From: Fibrobacter sp. UWB13
Lineage (GTDB): Bacteria > Fibrobacterota > Fibrobacteria > Fibrobacterales > Fibrobacteraceae
Assembly: GCF_900177805.1 (NCBI RefSeq)
Contig: NZ_FXAX01000002.1
Span: 558,001-622,000, forward strand
DNA: 64,000 bases
Direction: 5' to 3'
Positions within the stretch are counted from its first letter, which is position 1. Every line of letters starts with the position of its first letter. The notes under the pieces are model-generated. The model saw only the letters and a program-made list of their open reading frames with translations. It had not been told where the DNA came from and searched no databases. The position numbers were made by a program, and so were the translations under genes. Of this stretch, positions 26,211 through 34,920 are shown in pieces.

Positions 26211-27853
26211 TGAACCTTTTTAAGCCTAGGCAAGTTAAACTCATAAATGCCTTAATAAGGCACATTAAGGCAAAACAGAATCTTGAAAATAGCAGCTATT
26301 TTCAAGTGGACGGCTGTATTATCGGTAATGGTAGCCAGGATTTTACAAAATCCCACACAAGCTATGGATTAAACATTAATGGAGAAAAAGCACAGCTAAT
26401 CGATATCCCTGGCATTGAAGGCAATGAAGAAAAATTTATAGACATAATAAAGAATGCCCTGAAAAAAGCGCACCTTGTTTGTTACGTTGCAAAAGAAGCA
26501 AAAGGTATCGAAGAAACCACCTTGCAAAAAATCAAGGATTACATGCAAAAGAATGTTACCGAAATGGTAGGCATTCACAATATTCCATTACAACCGCAAA
26601 AGGAATATGACGGAGACGATTACGTAGAAGACATTACAAAAAAATTCAACGAAGCCAATAAGAAAAACAGCAATATCGGGGAAAAGCTTCAAAGCGTTGT
26701 TCCCGAAGATATGTATAAGGACACCGTAGGAATTTCTGCATTGCCTGGAATATGCGCTTTGGCTATTCACAATGGCAAAACCTCATTCGCTGCTCCAGAA
26801 AAATTTCCTAACAACACTGCTGTAGCAGAATCGCTGAAATCTTTACGCCGTGAACAAAGGACCTTTTTAAGTCGTGCATCGGATGTTGACCTGTTAAAAG
26901 TGAGCCATTTGAACAAACTCAGAAATGTTATTATTGACAGCTGTAACAATGCACCTGAAAGGATTAAAAAGGCTTCGTTAATCCGTCTATCCAAGCTTCT
27001 TCAAGATGACTATCTAGCCGACATTACCAAACAAAAAACTGCAATTGGAGAATTTCGTAATAAAATCCAAAAAAGAACAAATTCGCTAAGAGATAATATA
27101 GGAAACGCCCGTGATCAGCTAAAAAGGAACATGGAGCATTCTGTAAAAAATACAGTATATGATTTCTTCTATCAGGATATTTTGGAGAAAATTATTTATC
27201 CCCATATTGAACGCCATGTAAAAATTGATGAAGATATCTTGAACAGGGAACTCAAATCTGAGCAATCTAGACTGAACAAAAAGATGTCTGATGATATACA
27301 AAATGCGATAACATCATCTTCAAAAGATTTTGCGGAACGAATTCAAAACTACGTGTCCGACTACCAACGCGGCATGATGCTAGATTTCCAAAATATCTCT
27401 TTGGAGTTGCCAGAATTCAATGCGGAATCTTTTGATTTCAAGCAGCTAGGAAGTGCGGCTATGACAATCGGCAGTTATGCAATCTCTGGCTTTGCAATCG
27501 GAAACGTATTTCCAGGTATAGGAACTCTAGTTGGCACAATAGTCGGTGCATTTGTAGGTTTGGTTGTTTGGGTCGCAGGGTGGTTCACTTCAAAAGAAAC
27601 CAAAATTAGAAAAGCGAAAAGTAACGCCCGCGATAAAATCGAAGAGTGTGCCTATGAAACTTGGAATAAGATGTCTGGCAAAATAAGAGACATCGCCAAC
27701 AAACTCGCTTCGAAAACGGATGAAGTCATAACACTTGCTTACAGGCAAGTCGAATCAGCAAATCAGTCTTACAACTTGATCTCAGATTTGGAATCAAAAA
27801 TCAAAAAACAAGTAAAACATCTTGATGCAGAAATTGAACTGATGAGGGTATAA
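26210..27853 (+). CDS. Dynamin-like GTPase, C-terminal half with G3 motif and stalk
   Basis: 547 residues. Near the N-terminus DIPG (65-68) is a G3 motif, but there is no P-loop before it; the P-loop lies in the preceding gene. VGISALPG (about 175-182) may be the G5 region. The rest is long helices, as in dynamin stalks, with a glycine-rich hydrophobic segment at about 415-460 (SYAISGFAIGNVFPGIGTLV) that would insert in or cross the membrane. The ATG overlaps the stop of the previous gene by one base. Likely partner: the P-loop protein just upstream. Confidence 0.7.
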   Translation: MNLFKPRQVKLINALIRHIKAKQNLENSSYFQVDGCIIGNGSQDFTKSHTSYGLNINGEKAQLIDIPGIEGNEEKFIDIIKNALKKAHLVCYVAKEAKGIEETTLQKIKDYMQKNVTEMVGIHNIPLQPQKEYDGDDYVEDITKKFNEANKKNSNIGEKLQSVVPEDMYKDTVGISALPGICALAIHNGKTSFAAPEKFPNNTAVAESLKSLRREQRTFLSRASDVDLLKVSHLNKLRNVIIDSCNNAPERIKKASLIRLSKLLQDDYLADITKQKTAIGEFRNKIQKRTNSLRDNIGNARDQLKRNMEHSVKNTVYDFFYQDILEKIIYPHIERHVKIDEDILNRELKSEQSRLNKKMSDDIQNAITSSSKDFAERIQNYVSDYQRGMMLDFQNISLELPEFNAESFDFKQLGSAAMTIGSYAISGFAIGNVFPGIGTLVGTIVGAFVGLVVWVAGWFTSKETKIRKAKSNARDKIEECAYETWNKMSGKIRDIANKLASKTDEVITLAYRQVESANQSYNLISDLESKIKKQVKHLDAEIELMRV

Positions 27854-27855
27854 CC

Positions 27856-29643
27856 ATGGAACAAAATTCCTTTAAAACAGAAATCTTAAAATTTGTCGAA
27901 AAACTGGACAAGTTTTCAAATCTCCTTACAGAAGCAAAGAAAAGGACTTTTTCTGAAGAATTGGAGAAATCTTTTGAATCTTCTATAGAAAAAGTAGCAT
28001 CCCTCAAAAACAGCCTTCAGGATGGCAAACTGAGAATTGCCCTTGTCGGAGCTTTTTCCGACGGAAAGACGAGTACTGTCGCTGGTTTTTTGGGACATGC
28101 CGATAGCAACATGAAAATTGCTGAAGAGGAATCTTCTGACGAGGTTATTGAATACAAACCAGAAAATATTGATGAGAATCTTCCACCTTGTTTATTTGTT
28201 GATACTCCAGGGCTTTTTGGACAAAAATACTCAGAAAAAACGGAAAAATTTGTATCTGAAGCCCATATCATCTTGTACATTGTCGCTGCAACTAACCCAC
28301 TAAAAGATAGCCATAAAGAAACAGTTGCATGGCTGATGAATAAATTAAATAAATTCGATAACACCATTTTTGTCATTAACAGAATGGATGATGTATGCGA
28401 TTACACTGATCCTGAAGATTTCGCAGAAAAAGAGAAACAAAAGAAAGAATTTCTCATTGAAAACATTACCCGGTTCTGCGGTCTTAATAAAGATGATGCT
28501 AAAATAAAGAACTTGAACATCGTCTGCATTTCCTCGGACCCAGAAGGCAAAGGTTTGCAAGATTCCAACGGAAAGCAGAATTATTGGTTGACTCCCGAAA
28601 AGAGGGAAAAATACGAAAAGTATTCCCGCATGCAAAACTTGAGGGATACAGTCAATGAAGTTGTCAAGCAAACCTTACCCCAAAAGCTAATCCAAGATAC
28701 CGCTCTCACCGCAATCATTGCCGAAGTGGAAAAAAACTTCAAGGCATTAGATGATGAACAAAGCAAATTAGGCGAAGCAGTCATTCCAGAAACAAAAAAT
28801 ACTGTAGAAATTCTAGAAAGAGATCTTAATAACACAAAAAAGGACTTAAAGCGCGAAATTCGCCCATGCCGTGAAGAGCTTGAATCCCTAGAAAAAAGAA
28901 TTACTACAAAAATCAGAAGCGCATCTGTGGCAACATTGCAAGAGGTCGTTGAAGATGAAATCGGTGACAAAGACAGTGCGCATAAACTTGAAGCACATAT
29001 TCAGGATATTCTGCGAGATCATTTTGAAAACATTGTCAACACCTCCTGTCAAAAAATCAAATCCGATTTCGATTTAGGCAGTGAAAACATCGATTCTTCC
29101 TTAAAGCACTTTGTAAAAGCAGGTGCCGACGGAATGAAGAGTTTTAGCGGCATCGGTAAAGCAACTGTTTTTGCTGGCAGGGATATCTTAGGAAAAGTCG
29201 GCATTGCCATTAAGTTCAAACCATGGGGTGCTGTAAAAGTTGCCGGCATGATTAATAAGGGCGTTCCTATAGCAGGTGCTGCTATTTCCTTGGTTCTCGA
29301 CATTTTCACTATATTTCAAACCAAGGAACAGCAGGAAAAATTTGCAAATGCTCAAAATACATTGATAGAAAATATCCATACAGCATTCAAAGACATTTAT
29401 AAACAGTTTAATGAAGATGGGGTCTTCTTCGATTCTTTTGCACCGCAGATTTATGAAATAGAAAAACAAATCGATGGCGCCCGCACGGCTCTAAAAGAAC
29501 TCGAAAATAACAATACATTTTGTAGTGAAGCAAAAGATAAAATTAAGGCTTTTCTGAAAAACGAGACCTTCAACGACTCTTGTTCAAGCGAATCAAATCC
29601 CAAAGGGCTTCGCGCATGGATTAAAAAAATTATGAAAAGCTAA
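27856..29643 (+). CDS. Dynamin-like GTPase (complete G domain)
   Basis: 595 residues. P-loop GAFSDGKTST at about 65-74, DTPG at 116-119 and NRMDD (G4) at about 175 form a complete G domain without the membrane insertion seen in the split partner. Helical stalk follows, with a hydrophobic glycine-rich segment near 425-475 (AGRDILGKVGIAIKF, VPIAGAAISLVLDIF) that may bind membranes. Bacterial dynamin-like proteins act on membranes, often as pairs encoded side by side, which fits. It starts 2 bp after the previous stop and ends the first operon before a strong bidirectional terminator. Confidence 0.82.
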   Translation: MEQNSFKTEILKFVEKLDKFSNLLTEAKKRTFSEELEKSFESSIEKVASLKNSLQDGKLRIALVGAFSDGKTSTVAGFLGHADSNMKIAEEESSDEVIEYKPENIDENLPPCLFVDTPGLFGQKYSEKTEKFVSEAHIILYIVAATNPLKDSHKETVAWLMNKLNKFDNTIFVINRMDDVCDYTDPEDFAEKEKQKKEFLIENITRFCGLNKDDAKIKNLNIVCISSDPEGKGLQDSNGKQNYWLTPEKREKYEKYSRMQNLRDTVNEVVKQTLPQKLIQDTALTAIIAEVEKNFKALDDEQSKLGEAVIPETKNTVEILERDLNNTKKDLKREIRPCREELESLEKRITTKIRSASVATLQEVVEDEIGDKDSAHKLEAHIQDILRDHFENIVNTSCQKIKSDFDLGSENIDSSLKHFVKAGADGMKSFSGIGKATVFAGRDILGKVGIAIKFKPWGAVKVAGMINKGVPIAGAAISLVLDIFTIFQTKEQQEKFANAQNTLIENIHTAFKDIYKQFNEDGVFFDSFAPQIYEIEKQIDGARTALKELENNNTFCSEAKDKIKAFLKNETFNDSCSSESNPKGLRAWIKKIMKS

Positions 29644-29658
29644 AAACATCATTCGAAC

Positions 29659-29686
29659 AAAGGACTGCTTTAAAAGCAGTCCTTTA
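29659..29686. terminator. Bidirectional terminator between convergent genes
   Basis: AAAGGACTGCTTT and AAAGCAGTCCTTT form a 13-bp perfect palindrome with A-tracts and T-tracts on both sides. It serves the dynamin operon (plus) and the zinc-ribbon gene (minus), whose TAA lies inside it. Confidence 0.92.
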
Positions 29687-29962
29687 TCTCAACAAATAGT
29701 ACTCATCCGCAAGTGCTTGCAAAGCAGTAACTCCTTCTTTCATTTTGATGCTCTTGATGGCATCTAGCACGAAGTCCATGCCGTATTTATCAATGTACGA
29801 AGCAACTAAAAATTTGAGGTCCTTTTGAACTTCCTCAATGGGCGGCGTCAAAGCACTACTGCATGCAGGGCAGTATCTCATGCTTTTGGCAAACGATTCT
29901 GAAACCGCAAATTCGGAATTACATTTTTCGCATCTCACTATAGCTCTTTTAAATCTGGGCAT
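29684..29962 (-). CDS. Small zinc-ribbon protein
   Basis: 92 residues. CEKC (11-14) and CPAC (31-34) form a zinc ribbon; the C-terminal 50 residues are helical (LKFLVASYIDKYGMDFVLDAIKSIK). It has a good AGGAG ribosome binding site and lies divergent to the radical SAM gene, with the candidate operator 2 in the gap. No enzyme motif. A regulatory or scaffolding role in the cluster is possible but not shown. Confidence 0.75.
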   Translation of the reverse strand: MPRFKRAIVRCEKCNSEFAVSESFAKSMRYCPACSSALTPPIEEVQKDLKFLVASYIDKYGMDFVLDAIKSIKMKEGVTALQALADEYYLLR

Positions 29963-30032
29963 TTGTGTCTCCTATTAATTTTAAAAAAATATAGGCAACA
30001 CATATAAAATCTTAAATACTCAAAATATTCAG

Positions 30033-30049
30033 GTTCCAGAAAATGGAAC
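30033..30049. promoter_or_regulatory. Candidate operator 2 (GTTCCA-N5-TGGAAC)
   Basis: A perfect 17-bp palindrome in the 216-bp gap between two divergent genes (29962 and 30179), with the same half-sites and spacing as 25565-25581. An extra half-site-like GTTCCA follows at about 30068. Confidence 0.6.
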
Positions 30050-30178
30050 TTTTATAACATGTACAGTGTTCCAAAACACCAGCTCTGACTGCACAAAAAG
30101 ACAAAAAGAACAAAAAATGTCCCTTTTTGGCAAAAAAATGTTTTATATTACCATCATGTTTGTAAACTTTACTTTTCC

Positions 30179-30811
30179 GTGTTTGGGTTTTCATTGCTAA
30201 AAGTCGACCGAATACAAGAAAAAACAGGCGTTCTTGGACCTGGCATACGAGCCGTGATCTGGTTTCACGGCTGTTTTCGCCATTGCCCTGGCTGCATTGC
30301 CGCAGGGATGAACAAGTCTCAGGATTTTACCGAATACACGGTAGACGAGCTGTTCCAGAAGGTTGCATCGGTTGAAGGCATAGAGGGAATCACCATCTCT
30401 GGCGGCGAACCCTTGATGCAAAACCTAGACGAACTGTACGAGTTCCTGATGTTGGTCAGGCAAAAGACATCCTTGAGCGTAATGCTCTATACGGGGTACC
30501 TGTTGCAAGAGGTCAACGAAGACGAAAACAAGAAGCGACTGCTTGACTTTGTGGACATCCTAGTCGATGGCCCCTACGTCGAGGAACTGGACCATGGACA
30601 ACTATGGAGAGGCTCCGAAAACCAGAGGGTTTATTTTCTCTCTTCGCGGTACTCCGAAGCCCAAGATGGTTTCGCGCAGAAGAAGGGGCGCCCCATAGAA
30701 TGTAAGTTTATAAATGCCTCCGATTTTTCCCTGACGGGAGTTCCGCCTCGCGGGTTCAGGAAATCTCTTTCGAGAAGAATGGCAGAAAAGGGTTTAATTA
30801 TTAACTGGTAA
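30179..30811 (+). CDS. NrdG-like radical SAM activating enzyme
   Basis: 210 residues. CFRHCPGC near residues 33-40 is the C-x3-C-x2-C cluster motif of radical SAM activases, and SGGEPLMQ near 80-87 is the GGEP motif that binds SAM. The size and order match the NrdG/PflA group (single 4Fe-4S, no SPASM tail). No nrdD or glycyl-radical enzyme is in the window, so the substrate is unknown. The start could be GTG at 30179 or TTG at 30194; neither has a strong ribosome binding site. First gene of the long operon to 48985. Confidence 0.85.
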   Translation: MFGFSLLKVDRIQEKTGVLGPGIRAVIWFHGCFRHCPGCIAAGMNKSQDFTEYTVDELFQKVASVEGIEGITISGGEPLMQNLDELYEFLMLVRQKTSLSVMLYTGYLLQEVNEDENKKRLLDFVDILVDGPYVEELDHGQLWRGSENQRVYFLSSRYSEAQDGFAQKKGRPIECKFINASDFSLTGVPPRGFRKSLSRRMAEKGLIINW

Positions 30812-30826
30812 TAAAGAAGGAACAAT

Positions 30827-32326
30827 ATGAGCGGTGTAAAAAAAGCGACAGTAACACAGAACCTGAATAGGACTTTGAAAACCGTTGAGGAGGCACTCGC
30901 ACAGTGCGCATCCATGGCGAACTCGACTGGAAAAATCGGTCAAAGCGAATTCGAGAATAAAAAGAGGAACGCCCAGACGGTACACAACAACGTCATTCGC
31001 AAATTGCCTGAAGAACTGGCACAGTTCCTTCGTAACGAAACTGCCCAGTGGAAATCCCTTTTGCACCGCCACGACGAGAGCTACGACAAAGCTGGAACAT
31101 CTGCAAATCAGGCTAATCAGTATGACGCGACGTTCCAACAGCATTACGATATTGCAAGGCGTGAACTATCGTCGATAAAAAGCAACGTAAATAACATTAA
31201 AAATCAAATTAGCGGTAGAAGCGGCTATCTTAATAGCGAAAATTACCAAGCTTTGGAACTGGGTCGCCAGGCAAGGCAAATTTTGGCAGAATTGCAGCCC
31301 GATGTAGAACTGAGCAGAAAAGCCCAAGATTCAAGGCGTCAGGCATTCAATAAACTCTCGGAATCAGAATCTCTGGCACAAGCAGCCCAGCGCGAATACG
31401 ACCGTTTGGTGAACCTCGCCCGCGACCGACAGGAAAAGAAACGCATCGCCGAAGAAAACGAACGCAATGCAAAAATGCTCGATGCCGACCTGAAGTCTCT
31501 CCGCAAGGAAATCGAGTCTAAAAACTACAAGAAGTTCTCGAACAGCCGCTATTCGGAATCCCTCAAACGCGAACTCGATTCGCTGAAAGACCTAGTCGTG
31601 GGTGGCGCATACGCCGAAGCCATTCCGCGCTCTCAAAAGATTAAGGAAGAACTGATCATCATCTCAGCCGAGATTGATGCGAACGAACAAGCGTGGACTG
31701 CCGCCAAGAACGCAGCCGAAAAAGCTCTTACCGATGCTAAAGCAGAAATGGCTCTTACGAACAGAAATGATGTGGAGCTCTATTCCGGTCTAGACAAATC
31801 CTCCGTAGATAAGTTTTATTCGAACATTGACAAGGCTTCCCGCCTGATTGCATCCGAATCATTCGATGCAGCGACATCACAAATTGCAGATGTCTTGAGC
31901 AATCTCCGTTCAGCTGTCGAAAAGACCGTGGAAAACAAGAGGCTCGCAGAACAGCGTGAAGAAATCGCCCAGTCGATTATGCAGGCGCTCTACGATTGTG
32001 ACTATGACACACCGAGCTACTACCAGAAAGAAGAAGGCAATGAGCTTTCGGACCTATGCGTCGTCGCAGCAGCCCCTGGCGGAGTTGGCGACATGAAGTT
32101 GCGTATCGCCCTGGACGGCAACGTTTCCTTTGAAGTGGCAAACATCCCCGAAGGCCATGAAAAGCTCTGCATCGAGTCCGTCCGGAAAATGCAGGAAAAG
32201 CTCGCCGAAGACGAAATCAACTTTAACGTGACCGACTGGGGTCGCGCAGAAAACCAGAACAAGGTCCACCTGGACGTAAAGCAGAGAACACAGGAAACCC
32301 AGATTACCCGTCAACGCCAGGGATAA
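30827..32326 (+). CDS. Coiled-coil protein of the cluster
   Basis: 499 residues. Most of the chain (about 1-390) is predicted-looking long helices rich in Ala, Glu, Lys, Arg and Ser without Pro. The last 110 residues (after YYQKEEGNELSDLCVVAAAPGG) look globular, with beta-strand character. No enzyme motif, no signal peptide, no membrane segment. It has a clear AAGGA ribosome binding site and sits 3 bp before the AAA+ gene, so it is probably a partner or adaptor of that ATPase. Confidence 0.7.
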   Translation: MSGVKKATVTQNLNRTLKTVEEALAQCASMANSTGKIGQSEFENKKRNAQTVHNNVIRKLPEELAQFLRNETAQWKSLLHRHDESYDKAGTSANQANQYDATFQQHYDIARRELSSIKSNVNNIKNQISGRSGYLNSENYQALELGRQARQILAELQPDVELSRKAQDSRRQAFNKLSESESLAQAAQREYDRLVNLARDRQEKKRIAEENERNAKMLDADLKSLRKEIESKNYKKFSNSRYSESLKRELDSLKDLVVGGAYAEAIPRSQKIKEELIIISAEIDANEQAWTAAKNAAEKALTDAKAEMALTNRNDVELYSGLDKSSVDKFYSNIDKASRLIASESFDAATSQIADVLSNLRSAVEKTVENKRLAEQREEIAQSIMQALYDCDYDTPSYYQKEEGNELSDLCVVAAAPGGVGDMKLRIALDGNVSFEVANIPEGHEKLCIESVRKMQEKLAEDEINFNVTDWGRAENQNKVHLDVKQRTQETQITRQRQG

Positions 32327-32329
32327 ATT

Positions 32330-34918
32330 ATGAATAGCATCTTTTTCAACAAGCGAATTGAAGGTCCGTTCAAGGAGACCTACAAAGGTTACAACCAGTA
32401 TATTTTTACTGGCGATATCGACGACCTGTTTTTGATGGATTCTTCTGAACTGGGAATCAATCGCAAACTTTGCAGGATTGAAGATGCCTTTGCGGAATAT
32501 GGCAAGAAAGAAAAGTACGACATTGTCATTACCGTAAAAGAAGACCAGAATCTTTCTTTTGGCAACAGTCAGCAAGAAGAATTATTCAACAGGCTTGCGA
32601 GCGGGTCTAGCGAAAAACTCGTGGAAGAAGGGAAAAAAGCAAAGGCGTTCACCCCACGCAAAAAAAGAGAAGAACAGTCTAGCGCATCTCAAAGCCAGAC
32701 TAATGAAAATGCAACTAATCCCAACGCCCAAAACTCAAAACGCCAAGTTGAAGAACAAGCGCAAGGCAACGACGGTCTCAACCGCTTGAACAGAATTACA
32801 CGAGTTCTGCAAAATACAAACACCAAGACACTTGTAATTTACCCCAATCCCGAAAAGATGATTGTCGGCGGGAATGTCGATGCCCCGACCATGCAAAAAA
32901 TCGAAGTCATCGTTAAGAAATGGCGCGACATTATCCAAGAAGCCAATCCGGAAACAAGGACGGTACTGATTATCAATCCCCACCGGTTAAAAGAATTCCG
33001 AATGGTGGAACACACCTTATCTTGCTATGACCACAACTGCAAGGAAATAACCATTTCGAATCCGCCAGTCGATGAAATGAAGACATGGCTAAAAAAATAC
33101 CGTAAAGAAAACAACATTCAAGGAACAAAGAACGATAGAGACCGAGTAGTCCTCACGGGTCGAGCCAATGGCGGAAGCTTGCAGAACTTCATCAGTTGGG
33201 TTCAAGGATTCTTCTGGACAAATCCAAATTTGTGCAATTGGAGTGACCTGATTGCGCATGAAAATCAAGATGCAGTCGAATCCGTCGATGGGCTTATAGA
33301 GCGCCTCGACGAAATGATTGGGCTTGATGACGTGAAAAAAGAAATCAAGACCATCAAGGAAAACGCTGAAAAAAATCACGACACCGCAGCAGAAGCATCT
33401 TACCACATGTTCTTTCTGGGCAATCCCGGTACAGGCAAGACAGTCGTCGCAGACATTGTCGCAAGGCTTTTCTGGGCTATGGAATTGCGCACAAGCAAAA
33501 AGGTCGTAAACGTCGCTATTCAAGATATCATAAGCCAATACAACGAAGGCGAAACCATCCAAAAAATGAAGGACAAAGTCCAAGAAGCCATGGGTGGTGT
33601 CCTTTTCATTGACGAAGCATACCTATTCGCCGAAAGCGACTGGGGACGTAAGGCTTTCCAAGTTCTCTTGACCGAAATGGAAAACAACCGCAATAACTTG
33701 ACGGTAATTCTTGCTGGGTACGAGGAACGCTTGCAGGCACTAAAGGATGTGAACCCCGGTATCGACAACCGTATTCGAATTAAACTACATTTCAAGGATT
33801 ATTCAAAGGAAGAAAAACTCAGAATTTTCAAATTGTTCCTAAAAAAGAACAATGAAGAAAAAGAGACCAAGTATCATCTTTCTCCCGAAGCCGAGCAGAA
33901 ATTGCTCCGCGTACTCGATTCCTGTGAAGGAAATGGACGTGGAGTCAGAAATGTATTCGATTACACCTTGCAAAAAGCTGGGAATGCCGAAGAAATTACT
34001 GAAAATCACATCTATGATCCCCACGAAATCCATCCGGATGAAGCCGATAAGGTCATACAGGATATCAATCGAGAATTCATCGGAATGGAAGATCTGAAGG
34101 ACCGCCTCAAGCAATACTTTAAACGTATCCAATGGAATGTCCAACGTAACAAGATTTTGGGAATAACAAAGCCCTCTAATTATGCCTACCGCATCCGCTT
34201 TACAGGTCCTCCGGGTACCGGCAAGACATCAATTGCACGCTACATGGGCCGATTCTTCCACGCCATGGGCATTACTGAAACTGATGGATTCCAGGAATGT
34301 GGTGCAACCTCGCTCAAGGGCGCCTATGTCGGACATGCGCAAAAAGCGGTCAACAACCTGTTCCACGAAAATCGAGGCAAGGTCATTTTCATCGATGAAA
34401 TCTATAGCCTCTACAACCCCGACGCCCATCAGGACGATTCGTTCTCGCGCGAAGTGATTGATACGCTCGTTCGCTGCTTGACTGCCGAAGAATATCAGAG
34501 TACGGTCGTCATTGTCGCAGGCTACAAAGATCGAGTCGACAAGTTCATGGAAGCAAACCCTGGTCTTGCAAGCCGCATCCCCGATGAAATTGAATTCCAA
34601 AACTACTCCGCCAACGACTGCTACAAAATTTTTGTCGCCGAAGCCCAAAAGCATCAGTACGAAGTTTTGGACGGATGTCAAGAAAAGCTGGAAGCTTACT
34701 TCCAAGCCGAAATCGACAAAAATCAGTCCAATTTCGGAAACGCCCGCGACGTGAAGGCAACCTTCGGACTTGTCGAGACTAACGTCATGAACAGAGTTTT
34801 TTCAGACTCTGAAATGTTGTCTTTGGCAAAAACAAAGCCAACAAGGGAACAGTTTACACAAATTATCCCAGAAGACATTCCCGCCGCTGCCCCAATCGCA
34901 AAAAAGAATGAGGATTAA
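32330..34918 (+). CDS. Tandem AAA+ ATPase (CbbX/CfxQ-like, two ATPase modules)
   Basis: 862 residues. First AAA+ module: Walker A GNPGTGKT at about 364-371, Walker B VLFIDEAY at about 424. Second: GPPGTGKT at about 626-633, Walker B VIFIDEIY at about 683. Both resemble the CbbX/SpoVK group. The N-terminal 330 residues have a Ser/Gln/Asn-rich linker (about 100-140) and a region (about 160-330) whose layout resembles a third AAA module that has lost Walker A. Such ATPases remodel protein complexes; substrate unknown. 3 bp after the coiled-coil gene, 2 bp before a vWA gene. Confidence 0.88.
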   Translation: MNSIFFNKRIEGPFKETYKGYNQYIFTGDIDDLFLMDSSELGINRKLCRIEDAFAEYGKKEKYDIVITVKEDQNLSFGNSQQEELFNRLASGSSEKLVEEGKKAKAFTPRKKREEQSSASQSQTNENATNPNAQNSKRQVEEQAQGNDGLNRLNRITRVLQNTNTKTLVIYPNPEKMIVGGNVDAPTMQKIEVIVKKWRDIIQEANPETRTVLIINPHRLKEFRMVEHTLSCYDHNCKEITISNPPVDEMKTWLKKYRKENNIQGTKNDRDRVVLTGRANGGSLQNFISWVQGFFWTNPNLCNWSDLIAHENQDAVESVDGLIERLDEMIGLDDVKKEIKTIKENAEKNHDTAAEASYHMFFLGNPGTGKTVVADIVARLFWAMELRTSKKVVNVAIQDIISQYNEGETIQKMKDKVQEAMGGVLFIDEAYLFAESDWGRKAFQVLLTEMENNRNNLTVILAGYEERLQALKDVNPGIDNRIRIKLHFKDYSKEEKLRIFKLFLKKNNEEKETKYHLSPEAEQKLLRVLDSCEGNGRGVRNVFDYTLQKAGNAEEITENHIYDPHEIHPDEADKVIQDINREFIGMEDLKDRLKQYFKRIQWNVQRNKILGITKPSNYAYRIRFTGPPGTGKTSIARYMGRFFHAMGITETDGFQECGATSLKGAYVGHAQKAVNNLFHENRGKVIFIDEIYSLYNPDAHQDDSFSREVIDTLVRCLTAEEYQSTVVIVAGYKDRVDKFMEANPGLASRIPDEIEFQNYSANDCYKIFVAEAQKHQYEVLDGCQEKLEAYFQAEIDKNQSNFGNARDVKATFGLVETNVMNRVFSDSEMLSLAKTKPTREQFTQIIPEDIPAAAPIAKKNED

Positions 34919-34920
34919 TT

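Noticed and set aside
30179-30811. Naming the radical SAM gene nrdG
   Set aside because: No nrdD nearby and the context is unlike ribonucleotide reduction; similarity is to the activase group only.
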